Source of the DNA: Syntrophaceae bacterium
GTDB taxonomy: Bacteria; Desulfobacterota; BSN033; UBA1163
NCBI GenBank assembly: GCA_013388635.1
Contig: JACAEX010000072.1
Location: 1-40,358 of the forward strand
Length of the DNA stretch: 40,358 nucleotides
Direction: 5' to 3'
In this document: positions 1 to 7,880 of the stretch, in pieces
Position numbering within the stretch: the first letter of the stretch is position 1
Layout: each line of letters begins with the position of its first letter
The notes under the pieces: model-generated
The model's database searches: none
Told to the model about the DNA's origin: nothing
The model's input: the letters and a program-made list of their open reading frames with translations, nothing else
Made by a program: the position numbers and the translations under genes

Positions 1-60
1 CACGATGCATGATGCACGATGCACGAAGGATGATGTTTGATTTAGGATGGACGATGTCCC
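1..60. repeat. Short GATGCACGA-type repeats left of the four-helix gene
   Basis: The word GATGCA or a variant (GATGCAC, GATGATG, GGATGGACGATG) recurs about every 8-10 bases. The repeat runs into the 3' end of the minus-strand gene that stops at 42, so its last residues (HRPS) are encoded by repeat sequence. Related words in the opposite orientation (CATCCTGCATC, GAATCGTGAATCCTGC) lie at about 446-475 on the other side of the gene. The gene is therefore bracketed by imperfect inverted repeats. Confidence 0.6.
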
Positions 61-428
61 TTTATAACAGCTTCTCGAAAATTAAACAGCTTCGCACCTA
101 ACTCTTCATATCTCTGTAGGAGGACGTTAAATAAATCTTTCTTGAGAGATCCGGTTTCACGAAGCATTTCTAAATGAGCTTTCGTTTCATCGTATGACGC
201 AACGGCATAAGTTAAAAATTGAATGAATTCATTCTTATATCTTCTTCGGCCAAACCCTTCGACAATATTACAGACCACGGATTTCGAAGACTTCCTTATC
301 TGACTTCCCTCCTCAAACATTTCAAACTTCGGTAATTCCTCTAACGTCATTTTGTGAACATCCACCGCCAATTCTTTTGACAATCTGAAAATCTCAAGAT
401 CCCTGTATGATTTAAATTTCTTTTCCAT
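42..428 (-). CDS. Four-helix-bundle protein, 23S rRNA-intervening-sequence (IVP/S23) type
   Basis: This 128-residue protein has the family pattern: an N-terminal YRDLEIFRLSKELAVDVHKM helix, a central RKSSKSVVCNIVEGFGRR segment with the typical S-x-x-NIVEGFGR core, and a helix beginning EFIQFLTYAVASYDETK. It is predicted to be all-helical and cytoplasmic. The family was first found in insertions within 23S rRNA genes but is often free-standing, as here with no rRNA nearby. Its molecular function is not established. The ATG at 426-428 has only a weak ribosome site (GAGAAA). It sits downstream of livG, where livF would be expected, and is flanked by short inverted-type repeats, so it may be a small inserted unit. 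Confidence 0.85.
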   Translation of the reverse strand: MEKKFKSYRDLEIFRLSKELAVDVHKMTLEELPKFEMFEEGSQIRKSSKSVVCNIVEGFGRRRYKNEFIQFLTYAVASYDETKAHLEMLRETGSLKKDLFNVLLQRYEELGAKLFNFREAVIKGHRPS

Positions 429-497
429 TATTTCTCGAATTTTTCATCCTGCATCTCGAATCGTGAATCCTGCCTCTCTTATTATCAGAACGTCTGA
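429..497. other. Gap between livG and the four-helix gene, with repeat words
   Basis: This 69-base gap holds CATCCTGCATC and GAATCGTGAATCCTGC, which resemble in inverted orientation the repeat words at 1-60. No hairpin followed by a T-run was seen. Confidence 0.4.
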
Positions 498-1286
498 TTA
501 CATCGCTACACCGGTATCTGAGATACTTCCTCGACCTAAATAGGCTTCGATCACTTTTGGATCCCTCTGAATTTCTGCTGGCGTGCCTTCCGCAACCTTC
601 TCTCCATAATCAAGAACGGTTACGGTCTCCGAGATCCCCATCACCACTCTCATCTGATGTTCGATGAGGAGAATGGTGATTCCCAGCTCATCCCGGAGGT
701 GCTGGATGAGATCCATCATATCCTGGGTCTCTTTAGGATTCATGCCGGCTGTGGGTTCATCGAGGAGTAAAAGTTTTGGGCGGGAAGCCAATGCCCTGGC
801 GATCTCCAACCGTCTCTGATCGCCATAAGGAAGGTTTTTGGCTAAGTAGTCACCCTTACCCATAAGGTTCACAAATTTTAAAAGTCTCCTCGCCTCATCC
901 ACTGCCTCCTTCTCCTCTTGCCGGGTGGCAGGGGTGCCCAGCACGATCCCGAAGAACCCCGCACGAAGGTGGCAATGGAGGCCCACCAGGATGTTCTCTA
1001 TGGCAGTTAGATTGGGAAAGAGGCGAATGTTCTGATACGTCCGGGAGATTCCAAGACGAACGATCTGATCAGGCAAAAGACCAACCAGGGAATGATTATT
1101 AAAGAGGATCTCTCCCTCTTCAGGCTTATAAAATCCGGTAATGCAATTGAAGAAGGTCGTTTTGCCGGCTCCGTTCGGCCCGATCATGCTGTGGATACTT
1201 TTTTCACGGATGGCGATGTCGAGATTACCTACTGCCACCAATCCACCAAAGCGTTTCGTCACTTTGTTTGCAATCAGTAACGCCAT
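498..1286 (-). CDS. livG: Branched-chain amino-acid type ABC transporter ATP-binding protein LivG
   Basis: A 262-residue ATPase that would power uptake through the LivHM channel at the inner face of the membrane. Walker A (GPNGAGKTT) lies at residues 36-44 and the Q-loop Gln near 85. The signature loop LPYGDQRR is at 152-159; this LxYGxQRxLEIARAL form is typical of LivG rather than the generic LSGGQ. Walker B (LLLLDEP) with the catalytic Glu is near 172-178, and the switch His near 210. The length is normal for LivG. It begins 9 bases after livM, so it should be co-transcribed with the liv genes. The partner ATPase LivF, which normally follows LivG, is not present downstream within the window. 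The true substrate may be an amino acid or another small acid. Confidence 0.93.
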   Translation of the reverse strand: MALLIANKVTKRFGGLVAVGNLDIAIREKSIHSMIGPNGAGKTTFFNCITGFYKPEEGEILFNNHSLVGLLPDQIVRLGISRTYQNIRLFPNLTAIENILVGLHCHLRAGFFGIVLGTPATRQEEKEAVDEARRLLKFVNLMGKGDYLAKNLPYGDQRRLEIARALASRPKLLLLDEPTAGMNPKETQDMMDLIQHLRDELGITILLIEHQMRVVMGISETVTVLDYGEKVAEGTPAEIQRDPKVIEAYLGRGSISDTGVAM

Positions 1287-1295
1287 ATTCTCTTT

Positions 1296-2963
1296 CTATT
1301 CGTTCGAATTTGAGGTTTGATCTAACCCTGCTTCATCCTCATCTTCATGGAGCTCACGTCGGCGGACCGGTTCCGGCCACAGCCCCTCTGGTTTGAGGAG
1401 CATCATGGCCACTAGGACAGCACCATAAACAAGAAGTCGATATTCGGCAAACTCTCTTAAAAGTTCAGGAAGGCCGACCAGGGCAGCAGCTCCCACGACT
1501 ACGCCAGGGATCGAACCCATCCCGCCCACAATGATGACACAGAGAACATTGATCGAAATCATTACATTGAAGCTATGGGGGTAGACCGAGCTGAGTTTAG
1601 TTGCAAAGATGGCCCCACTGATGGCCGAAAATCCGGCACCTGTGGCAAAGGCAAGCAATTTGGTGGCAACGAGATTGATTCCCATAGCCTGTGCCACGTC
1701 TTCATCTTCGCGCATCGCCATCCAGGCGCGGCCCAGCCTCGAATCTCTTAGACGTAAAGAGACAAAAGCCACGAGGAGACAGCCCGCTAATATCAGATAG
1801 TAAATCTGTTGAGGACCGGTGAACTCAAAGCCGGCGATCGAGGCTTTGGGGATCTTTCCAATTCCCTGAGCGCCCCCCAGCCAGGGCCTGAGAAAGTCTG
1901 AGAGGACGAGAATTCGGATAATTTCACCGAAGCCCAGCGTGGCGATGGCCAGGTAATCCCCCCTCATCTTGAGGACAGGAATGCCCAAGAGTACCCCTGA
2001 AATGACTCCAAGGACGACGGCAAATGGCAGGGCTTCCCAGAAGGAGAGGTTGAAAAATCCGAGTTCAGGTGAGGTCAGAACGGCTACGGTATAGGAGCCG
2101 ATGGCAAAGAATGCCACATAACCGAGGTCGAGTAGGCCGGCATATCCCACGACGATATTGAGTCCAAGCCCTAAAAGGACATAGAGGCCCACGATCGTAA
2201 AAACCTCACTTAGAAAAAGTCCGAGGACCTGGGGCAGAATAAGGAGAATAAAGACGAGGGTCAGGATACCGGTCATCTTTAAGATGCGTTGGGGAGCAGA
2301 GGGAAGCTGATGAAACCTGCTTTGAATTGCTTTTCCCTTCCGATACCAGAAAAAGGAGAAGGCGGTAATCAATATGAACAATCCGATAGCGCCCCGAAGG
2401 GTAAGGCCATTGGCCGTAAAAATCCATTCATTGATAATTGAAAGAGGACCCCAAAGGGCGAAGGTAGGACGAAGGAGATCCTGCAGAACGCCTGCCCCAA
2501 CAATGCTCCCCACTGAAATGAGCAAGACCCGGCGAAGCAGAGGCGGGGCTAAGGTGAAGAGGCTTGCCAGCAGGCCGCTTGAAAGTCCGATGAGGATCAG
2601 CAGGAAAGAGCCTGCTCTCTTTTCCATGCCGACGGTGAGTAGATTGTAAAGCATGGGAGAGGCATTGATGAAGACTTTCCGGAGGTTGATCAGGCTTCCG
2701 AGGATGATCAGAAGGACCACCAGGCCCGCCACGAAAAACCCTGAGATGAATCCATTGGTCAGGACGTTTATGGGTTCTGTTGTGGGAGTCCGCTTGGCTG
2801 CCAGATAGCTCATCAAGAGGCCTACCAGCAGGAGAAGGGTATGCCCCATTGAAATGACATTGGCAATGATCTGGCGCTGACCGAAGGCCTCAACCATCCC
2901 CACGAGGGAAAGAAGAACGGCCACCACGCCCCCAATCAGTCCGAGTTTAATGGCTTGTTTCAT
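1296..2963 (-). CDS. livM: Branched-chain amino-acid type ABC transporter permease LivM, N-terminally enlarged
   Basis: The protein is 555 residues, whereas LivM is usually about 300-420. The conserved LivM core starts near residue 245 (VGLYVLLGLGLNIVVGYAGL) and contains GDYLAIATLGFGEIIRI and the cytoplasmic coupling region with AFATGAGFSAISGAIFA. It ends with the typical LLKPEGLWPE tail. The first 240 or so residues form an extra hydrophobic region with about five or six predicted membrane segments and no motif I recognise. The tail is acidic (HEDEDEAGLDQ). It lies between livH and livG on the same strand. Start choice: the ATG at 2961-2963 begins MKQAIKLGLIGG. The substrate specificity cannot be read from sequence. 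Confidence 0.9.
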   Translation of the reverse strand: MKQAIKLGLIGGVVAVLLSLVGMVEAFGQRQIIANVISMGHTLLLLVGLLMSYLAAKRTPTTEPINVLTNGFISGFFVAGLVVLLIILGSLINLRKVFINASPMLYNLLTVGMEKRAGSFLLILIGLSSGLLASLFTLAPPLLRRVLLISVGSIVGAGVLQDLLRPTFALWGPLSIINEWIFTANGLTLRGAIGLFILITAFSFFWYRKGKAIQSRFHQLPSAPQRILKMTGILTLVFILLILPQVLGLFLSEVFTIVGLYVLLGLGLNIVVGYAGLLDLGYVAFFAIGSYTVAVLTSPELGFFNLSFWEALPFAVVLGVISGVLLGIPVLKMRGDYLAIATLGFGEIIRILVLSDFLRPWLGGAQGIGKIPKASIAGFEFTGPQQIYYLILAGCLLVAFVSLRLRDSRLGRAWMAMREDEDVAQAMGINLVATKLLAFATGAGFSAISGAIFATKLSSVYPHSFNVMISINVLCVIIVGGMGSIPGVVVGAAALVGLPELLREFAEYRLLVYGAVLVAMMLLKPEGLWPEPVRRRELHEDEDEAGLDQTSNSNE

Positions 2964-3060
2964 ATTGAAGTGAGCAAACTGACTGAAGTTGAAGGTTTTA
3001 ACCTTTCAGCACTTCCACCTTGAGTGATTTAACTAAATATTCTCCGAACTCCGAACTTCT
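2964..3060. repeat. livH-livM gap with small dyad and CCGAACT repeat
   Basis: This 97-base gap contains an imperfect dyad, TGAAGGTT/AACCTTTCA around 2989-3007, and two direct copies of CCGAACT close to the livH stop. There is no poly-T run, so it is more likely an RNA-processing or repeat site than a strong terminator. Confidence 0.4.
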
Positions 3061-4122
3061 TTAAGCTTTCTTCACTGCCAATCGCTCTCCCAGGATGCCT
3101 GTCGGCCGGAAGATGAGGACCAGGACAAGCATGGTAAAAGCAATGGCATCTTTTAATTGATAAGGTGCGACAATGCCCAGACCGTCCAGAAAGAGGCTGG
3201 GTCCAACAGATTCCACGAGTCCGAGAAAGATTCCGCCCAACATGGCGCCCGGGATGTTTCCAATGCCACCCAATACGGCTGCAGTGAAGGCTTTAATTCC
3301 CGGGATGAAACCCATAAAGAAATGGACCTGCTTAAACATTAACGCATAGAGGACGCCAGCGGCTCCGGCAGCCATTCCTCCGATGACAAAGGTCGTGACA
3401 ATCATTCGATCGATATCAATCCCCATCAGGGAGGAGGTCTCCTTATCTTCTGATACGGCTCGAATGGCTTTGCCGACTCGGGTGCGCTGGACAAATGAAT
3501 AGAGAGAGGCCATCAGAATCGCTGCCGCCACAATCACGACCGCTTGAAACTTCAGAATGCGAAATTCTCCCCAAGCCCATTCTCCCTCAAGGATCTTTAC
3601 GACAGGATAGGCCTGAAAACCGGAACCGTAGAAACCACGAAAGGTGTACTGGAGAAAGAAGGAGGCGCCGATGGCGGTGATCAGAGGGATAAGACGTGGA
3701 GCGGTCCGGAGGGGTCGATAGGCGATCCGTTCCAAGAGAACGGCCACCAATGTAGAGGTCGCCATTGAGGTAAGAAAGATAAGAATGAGGCTGATGATGG
3801 GGTGTTGATCGAGAAAACCGGATGAATAGAAGGCGGCTGCAACAAAATAGGCTGTATAAGGGCCACTCATAAAGACTTCGCTGTGAGCGAAGTTGATCAT
3901 TCGGAGGATACCATAGACCATGGTGTATCCCATGGCAATGAGGGCATAGATGCTTCCCTGGGCCAGTCCAAAGACGATGAAATCGAACCAGTGGTGAGCG
4001 GTGTAGGTTTTTGCGGAGAGGGTAGCTGCAGAGCCCCAGAAGATCATCAATAAGATTGCCCCGCCGATGAGCCACATGATGACATCGGTAGGGGTCATTC
4101 TTTCTATCCAGCGTCTGAGCAT
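3061..4122 (-). CDS. livH: Branched-chain amino-acid type ABC transporter permease LivH
   Basis: A multi-membrane permease of 353 residues, partner of LivM. Recognisable LivH stretches include GLAQGSIYALIAMGYTMVYG followed by RMINFAHSEVFM, the RIAYRPLR segment, SEDKETSSLMGID and AAVLGGIGNIPGAMLGG. I place the start at the ATG 4120-4122 (MLRRWIERM), which is preceded by AAAGGAAAT. An upstream in-frame ATG at 4224 would add 34 residues, but those are translated from a C-rich intergenic hairpin and are not membrane-like. The gene lies between livK and livM and is part of the same minus-strand operon. Confidence 0.92.
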   Translation of the reverse strand: MLRRWIERMTPTDVIMWLIGGAILLMIFWGSAATLSAKTYTAHHWFDFIVFGLAQGSIYALIAMGYTMVYGILRMINFAHSEVFMSGPYTAYFVAAAFYSSGFLDQHPIISLILIFLTSMATSTLVAVLLERIAYRPLRTAPRLIPLITAIGASFFLQYTFRGFYGSGFQAYPVVKILEGEWAWGEFRILKFQAVVIVAAAILMASLYSFVQRTRVGKAIRAVSEDKETSSLMGIDIDRMIVTTFVIGGMAAGAAGVLYALMFKQVHFFMGFIPGIKAFTAAVLGGIGNIPGAMLGGIFLGLVESVGPSLFLDGLGIVAPYQLKDAIAFTMLVLVLIFRPTGILGERLAVKKA

Positions 4123-4179
4123 TAAAATTTCCTTTGGTTTTTTTCTGCCACCTGAATCAATCCTCTTAACGCTATTTTT

Positions 4180-4214
4180 CCCCCTCCCCCTCCCTTGAAG
4201 GGTAAGGGGAGGGG
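4180..4214. repeat. C-rich/G-rich intergenic stem-loop between livK and livH
   Basis: The arms CCCCCTCCCCCTCCCTT and AAGGGTAAGGGGAGGGG face each other across a one-base loop, with one small bulge. The hairpin lies downstream of livK and upstream of livH. Such elements often reduce or stabilise read-through after the binding-protein gene. The run that follows in the direction of transcription is A-rich, not T-rich, so it is not a classic intrinsic terminator. Confidence 0.6.
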
Positions 4215-4238
4215 ATACTATCATTTCAATTGATAGGG

Positions 4239-5555
4239 CTATTTCTTCTTTGGAGCTTCCTTGGCAGGAGCTGATTTAGCTGCTGCGGCCGCCGGTGACC
4301 AGATGGGTTTATCGGGAATAACCTGTTTTTTCACATTATCGGCTGTCATCTGATAGATGGCGATCATCGGGTCTGCACAGTCCCCGGTTGCGGTGCAGGT
4401 GAGGTTTCCTGTTAGCCCTTTGAAGTTCTTTGTTGCATAAAGGGCATCCCTTAATGCTTTGCGGCCAATGTGGAGTGTGCCGTCCGGAGCCACCCTTCCG
4501 ACTTTCTCGATGGCGGCGAAGACCATCATGGCTGCATCGTAGGCATGGGCATGGAAAGGTGCGATGGGCTTTTCACCGTATTTCTTCTGATGTTTTTCAA
4601 GGAAAGCCTTATAGCCTGCTCCAAAAGCGGAGAAGTCCGGACTGGAGTGATACATTCCTATGGCCGTTTCTCCTGCGGCTTTAATGAAGTCGGGAGAAAA
4701 GGTGCCGTCAGCGCTCATCAATTTCACTTTCTCCAATCCTTTGACTTCTTTCACCTGCCGGGTGATGTGCCCGCCTGCGGCGATGAAGATGGGATAGTAG
4801 ATGATGTCAGGCTTGCCCGTGGCGATCTTGGTTAAGACCGGTCGCATATCGGTGTCCGTCGGAGCCACGGCTTCCTGTGCAGTAATGGTTCCGCCCATTT
4901 TTTTAAAGGTCTCTGCAAAGACGGCCTGTAACTGTTCGGCATAAGGGCTTCCGTCATGGATCGTAGCTGCCTTTTTGAGTTTCAACTGCTTAATGGCAAA
5001 TTGAGCGGCCACAGCTCCCTGAACCTTATCATTATGAGCGGTACGAAGGTAGCCATCGTATTCCGGACCACGGCTCGGATCGGTCAGGAAAGGGGCGGTA
5101 TTCGAGGGGGATACAGTGGCAATGCCAGCCTTCCAGAGAATGGGAGCCCCTGGCCTTGCCTCACTGGAGCAGTTTGAACCGATCGCGGCCACAATGGTCG
5201 GGTCTGCGGCCAGCTTGGTCGCAGCGGCCTGGCCTCCTTCAGCATTACAGCCGGTGTCCTGAACAGACAGTTTAATTGGGAAACCAAGAATCTTTCCGCC
5301 TTTGTCGTCAATGGCAATTTCAACCCCCCTCTTGGTATCGGTTCCCAGAGAGGCGTCAGGGCCAGCCACAACCATCCAGCAGGCGATGTGGATCGGATCG
5401 CCTTTTTTGATCTTGACCACACCGATCTTATCTTCGTATACGAACGCTTTGGGCTTTGCCGGGGATGCCTTCGGCTTTTCCTGTGCTGAGGCCAAGGGCG
5501 CAGTCAGACTGACCACGATTCCCAAAACAAGTAGAAGAGAAATAAACCGTTTCAT
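4239..5555 (-). CDS. livK: Periplasmic branched-chain amino-acid type ABC substrate-binding protein
   Basis: A 438-residue type-I periplasmic binding protein. Residues 1-24 form a signal peptide (MKRFISLLLV then a hydrophobic core, with cleavage after ASA). The mature part has GTDTKRGVEIAIDDKGG, AAIGSNCSSEARPGAPI, IATVSPSNTAP and the second-lobe segment PFHAHAYDAAMMVFAAIEK. A Cys pair in LTCTATGDCADP probably forms a disulfide. Lys/Ala/Pro-rich tails occur at both the mature N-terminus and the C-terminus (AAAAAKSAPAKEAPKKK), which is unusual. The ATG at 5553-5555 follows a strong AAGGAGG site. It is the first gene of the liv operon. The ligand is unknown. Confidence 0.9.
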   Translation of the reverse strand: MKRFISLLLVLGIVVSLTAPLASAQEKPKASPAKPKAFVYEDKIGVVKIKKGDPIHIACWMVVAGPDASLGTDTKRGVEIAIDDKGGKILGFPIKLSVQDTGCNAEGGQAAATKLAADPTIVAAIGSNCSSEARPGAPILWKAGIATVSPSNTAPFLTDPSRGPEYDGYLRTAHNDKVQGAVAAQFAIKQLKLKKAATIHDGSPYAEQLQAVFAETFKKMGGTITAQEAVAPTDTDMRPVLTKIATGKPDIIYYPIFIAAGGHITRQVKEVKGLEKVKLMSADGTFSPDFIKAAGETAIGMYHSSPDFSAFGAGYKAFLEKHQKKYGEKPIAPFHAHAYDAAMMVFAAIEKVGRVAPDGTLHIGRKALRDALYATKNFKGLTGNLTCTATGDCADPMIAIYQMTADNVKKQVIPDKPIWSPAAAAAKSAPAKEAPKKK

Positions 5556-5719
5556 ACAAGCCTCCTTTCTGAGATATGAGATGGAAATTAAGATGCTCTT
5601 ACGAAATAAGGATTTCTCTCTCCCTAAGTTTACCGCATCACCTCCTCCAAAAAAGTTTTGGGTTTAGTATTTTGGTCATTTGGATTTGTTTCGAATTTCG
5701 TATTTGGTGCCTTGCGATT
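5556..5719. other. Gap upstream of livK with ATTTGG/ATTTCG words
   Basis: This 164-base gap contains ATTTGG, ATTTG, ATTTCG and ATTTGG as loose direct repeats at about 5667-5708. The liv promoter should lie here, but I could not pick a convincing -35/-10 pair on the minus strand. Confidence 0.35.
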
Positions 5720-6493
5720 TCAGCTTGAGTTGATATATCGCTTCACTGCCTGGAGGCCCCTCCAAAGATGGGCCTCCTGATGGGGTTCGATCGTATAAAT
5801 CGGATGCAATCCAAATCTCGAAAGGAGATTGAAGAATTGATCGAAATCGAAATCTCCCTCACCCACTGGGAGATGCTCATCCATCTGCCGATGGTTATCG
5901 TGAAGGTGGACCTCGCAGAGAAATTGCCCTAGGGCTTCAAGCCAGGTGAGAAGGGGGCTCTTGCTGAAGACGTGGTGGTGGCCCGTGTCAAAACAGAATC
6001 GAAAATGGGGAGAATCGATCCCGCTGAGGAGCATGGATAAAGAATCCGGAGCCTCTTCAAAGACATTTTCGATCGCCAGGATGACCCCCAATCTTTCAGC
6101 CTCTTCGACCAGAGGCATCCAGGTCTGGAGGCTGCTATCGAGCCAGAGCTTCACATTCCCATCGAACTTCCGCGTTTCATAGCCGGCATGAAAGACGATG
6201 ATGGCCGGCTTGAAGAAACGGGCCAGTTCGATCGTCCTTAAAAGGCGGTCGGATGTCACCTCCTTGATCTTTCGGTCAACCCCTCCGGGACTCAGATCCA
6301 TAAAAGGGCCATGCAAGGTGATTTCCAAGCCATTTTTTTGAAGGCCCTCAGCTAAATGCTTCAGATCCTTCTCCTGACAGGTGTCCAGGTCCTCGGCACT
6401 GAAATAGATCTCAGGATGGATACGGTTCCGGATCGCAAAGTCGATCCGTTGAAGGAGCATCGGATAAGGAACGTTGGTATGGATGGCAATCAC
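5720..6493 (-). CDS. Sugar phosphate isomerase/epimerase family TIM-barrel protein
   Basis: A 257-residue protein of the xylose-isomerase-like TIM-barrel superfamily (AP endonuclease 2 fold). Probable metal ligands appear in order: the Glu in LAIENVFEEAP, Asp/His in FCFDTGHHHVF, His in EVHLHDNH and Glu in YTIEPHQ. Earlier strands carry LHGPFMDLSPGG and IVFHAGYET. The superfamily covers sugar epimerases, dehydratases and endonuclease IV, and the sequence does not decide among them. The start is GTG at 6491-6493, preceded by GGGGAGG at a rather long spacing. It is transcribed toward livK, 164 bases away, so operon membership is uncertain. Confidence 0.8.
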   Translation of the reverse strand: MIAIHTNVPYPMLLQRIDFAIRNRIHPEIYFSAEDLDTCQEKDLKHLAEGLQKNGLEITLHGPFMDLSPGGVDRKIKEVTSDRLLRTIELARFFKPAIIVFHAGYETRKFDGNVKLWLDSSLQTWMPLVEEAERLGVILAIENVFEEAPDSLSMLLSGIDSPHFRFCFDTGHHHVFSKSPLLTWLEALGQFLCEVHLHDNHRQMDEHLPVGEGDFDFDQFFNLLSRFGLHPIYTIEPHQEAHLWRGLQAVKRYINSS

Positions 6494-6533
6494 CGTACTT
6501 CTATCCTCCCCGGGATTGATTTGGGTATGGTAC

Positions 6534-6562
6534 TTGAAAATTGGTTATAGAATTTATATCAT
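6534..6562 (+). promoter_or_regulatory. Candidate sigma-70 promoter for the tat-radC operon
   Basis: TTGAAA at 6534-6539 and TATCAT at 6557-6562 are separated by 17 bases in the divergent gap before the tatB-like gene. The match is good but based on consensus only. Confidence 0.5.
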
Positions 6563-6630
6563 CCTCTTCGTGAAAACTCAATCGATTAAAAGAGATGACC
6601 AGGCGTGCAGGCTGACCCCTTATTGCAATA

Positions 6631-6670
6631 AAAAGGAGATTTATGATATAAAAACTTAAAGGAGATTTCA
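6631..6670 (+). promoter_or_regulatory. Duplicated ribosome-binding segment with a two-codon mini-ORF before the tatB-like gene
   Basis: AAAGGAGATTT occurs twice, at about 6632-6642 and 6658-6668. The first copy precedes ATG ATA TAA (6643-6651), a Met-Ile-stop mini-ORF. The second copy precedes the real ATG at 6671. The duplication is plainly visible; a role in translation control is only a possibility. Confidence 0.6.
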
Positions 6671-7141
6671 ATGTTTAATATTGGATTGCCGGAGCTGCTG
6701 ATCATCTTGGCGATTGCCCTGATCGTCTTCGGTCCGAATAAACTTCCTGAACTGGCCAAGGCCTTTGGCAGGGCGATGAGGGAGTTTAAGAAGGCGACCG
6801 AGGAGGTGAAGGAAAGTTTTGAGGCCGAGACCAAGGACCTGGAGGAGCTGAAGAGCGCCTTGACGGAGGAGAAAGAGAACCTTATCTCGGATCTGGCTGA
6901 AGAGGTCTCAGCAGCTTCTGAAGAACCGGCAGGCCCTTCAGAGACGGCGGGTGAGATATCGGTCCTTGCCGAGCCGTCCCTCTCTCCTGAGACCCTGCAA
7001 GGGAGCTTGCCCCTCTTCCGCAGACCAGCGGAGGCGCCTCTTCTTGAATCGACATCAAAGCCTGAAGAGGCGGGGGAGGGCGATAAAGAGAAGAAGGAAG
7101 ACCCAAAAGGGCTGAAGGGAGAGGTCCCTTCCCATGGATGA
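6671..7141 (+). CDS. tatB: Sec-independent translocase TatA/TatB family protein
   Basis: Subunit of the twin-arginine translocase, which exports folded proteins, many with Fe-S or other cofactors. The N-terminus [20 protein letters not shown] is the short membrane segment. It is followed by the hallmark [14 protein letters not shown] hinge and an amphipathic helix ([17 protein letters not shown]). The rest is an acidic, Pro/Glu/Ser-rich tail ending with [14 protein letters not shown]. At 156 residues and directly before tatC it fits a TatB role better than TatA, but the motif fits both. The ATG follows AAAGGAGATTT. The 3' end overlaps tatC by 8 bases, implying translational coupling. Confidence 0.88.
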   Translation: MFNIGLPELLIILAIALIVFGPNKLPELAKAFGRAMREFKKATEEVKESFEAETKDLEELKSALTEEKENLISDLAEEVSAASEEPAGPSETAGEISVLAEPSLSPETLQGSLPLFRRPAEAPLLESTSKPEEAGEGDKEKKEDPKGLKGEVPSHG

Positions 7142-7874
7142 AAAGAAACTTCCCCTGACGGCCCATCTGAAGGAATTAAGGGATCGTTTGATCTATTCGT
7201 TTATTGCGATCGGTCTGGGCTTTGTCCTCTGTTATGCCCTGAAGGAAACCCTCTTCGATATCCTCGCTGCCCCTCTTTTAAAAGTGATGCCTTCAGGAAG
7301 CTCCCTGATCTTTACCAGTGTGGCGGAGGCATTTTTCACCTATATGAAGGTTGCCTTCATCGGAGGATTGATCTTGGCCTCGCCCTTTGTCCTTTACCAG
7401 ATCTGGATCTTTGTGGCACCGGGATTGTACCGACATGAGAGGAGGTACGTCATCCCTTTTGTCTCTCTCGGATCCCTCTTTTTTGCGGTCGGCATTCTTT
7501 TCGGTTACTTTGTTGCCATCCCTTTCGGTTTCAGGTTTCTCTTAGGTTATGCCACCGATTTCATCAAGCCGATGCCGAGCATGAAGGAGTACCTCTCCTT
7601 CAGTGTCAAATTCTTGCTGGCCTTTGGTCTGGTTTTCGAGTTCCCCGTAGCCTTGCTGCTTCTTGCGAAGATGGGGGTGATCGATGCCAAGACCTTGTCC
7701 CGGCAGAGAAAGTATGCGATCCTTCTCATCTTCGTCTTCGCCGCTGTGATGACGCCACCTGACATCATCTCCCAGGTGCTCATGGCCCTTCCCCTGATGG
7801 GACTCTATGAGCTGAGCATCCTCCTGGCCAGGCTTTTCGGAAAGAGGCCCGCACCTGTTCAATCCAGCACCTGA
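7134..7874 (+). CDS. tatC: Twin-arginine translocase subunit TatC
   Basis: A 246-residue polytopic membrane protein with six predicted membrane segments, forming the receptor core for twin-arginine signal peptides. The family N-terminal cytoplasmic motif appears as HLKELRDRL. Also typical are [21 protein letters not shown] around residues 85-105 and the loop before TM4 with [19 protein letters not shown]. The MTPPDIISQ segment precedes the last helices. The ATG lies inside the last codons of the tatB-like gene. Its TGA at 7872-7874 overlaps the ribosome site of radC (GAGGAG). Confidence 0.95.
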   Translation: MDEKKLPLTAHLKELRDRLIYSFIAIGLGFVLCYALKETLFDILAAPLLKVMPSGSSLIFTSVAEAFFTYMKVAFIGGLILASPFVLYQIWIFVAPGLYRHERRYVIPFVSLGSLFFAVGILFGYFVAIPFGFRFLLGYATDFIKPMPSMKEYLSFSVKFLLAFGLVFEFPVALLLLAKMGVIDAKTLSRQRKYAILLIFVFAAVMTPPDIISQVLMALPLMGLYELSILLARLFGKRPAPVQSST

Positions 7875-7880
7875 GGAGCT

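Noticed and set aside
1-60. CRISPR-like array
   Set aside because: The units are only 8-10 bases with no spacers of constant length, and no cas gene is present.
4123-4224. Extension of LivH to an upstream ATG
   Set aside because: The extra 34 residues come from a C-rich intergenic hairpin, and the internal ATG at 4122 has a better ribosome site and matches the family start.
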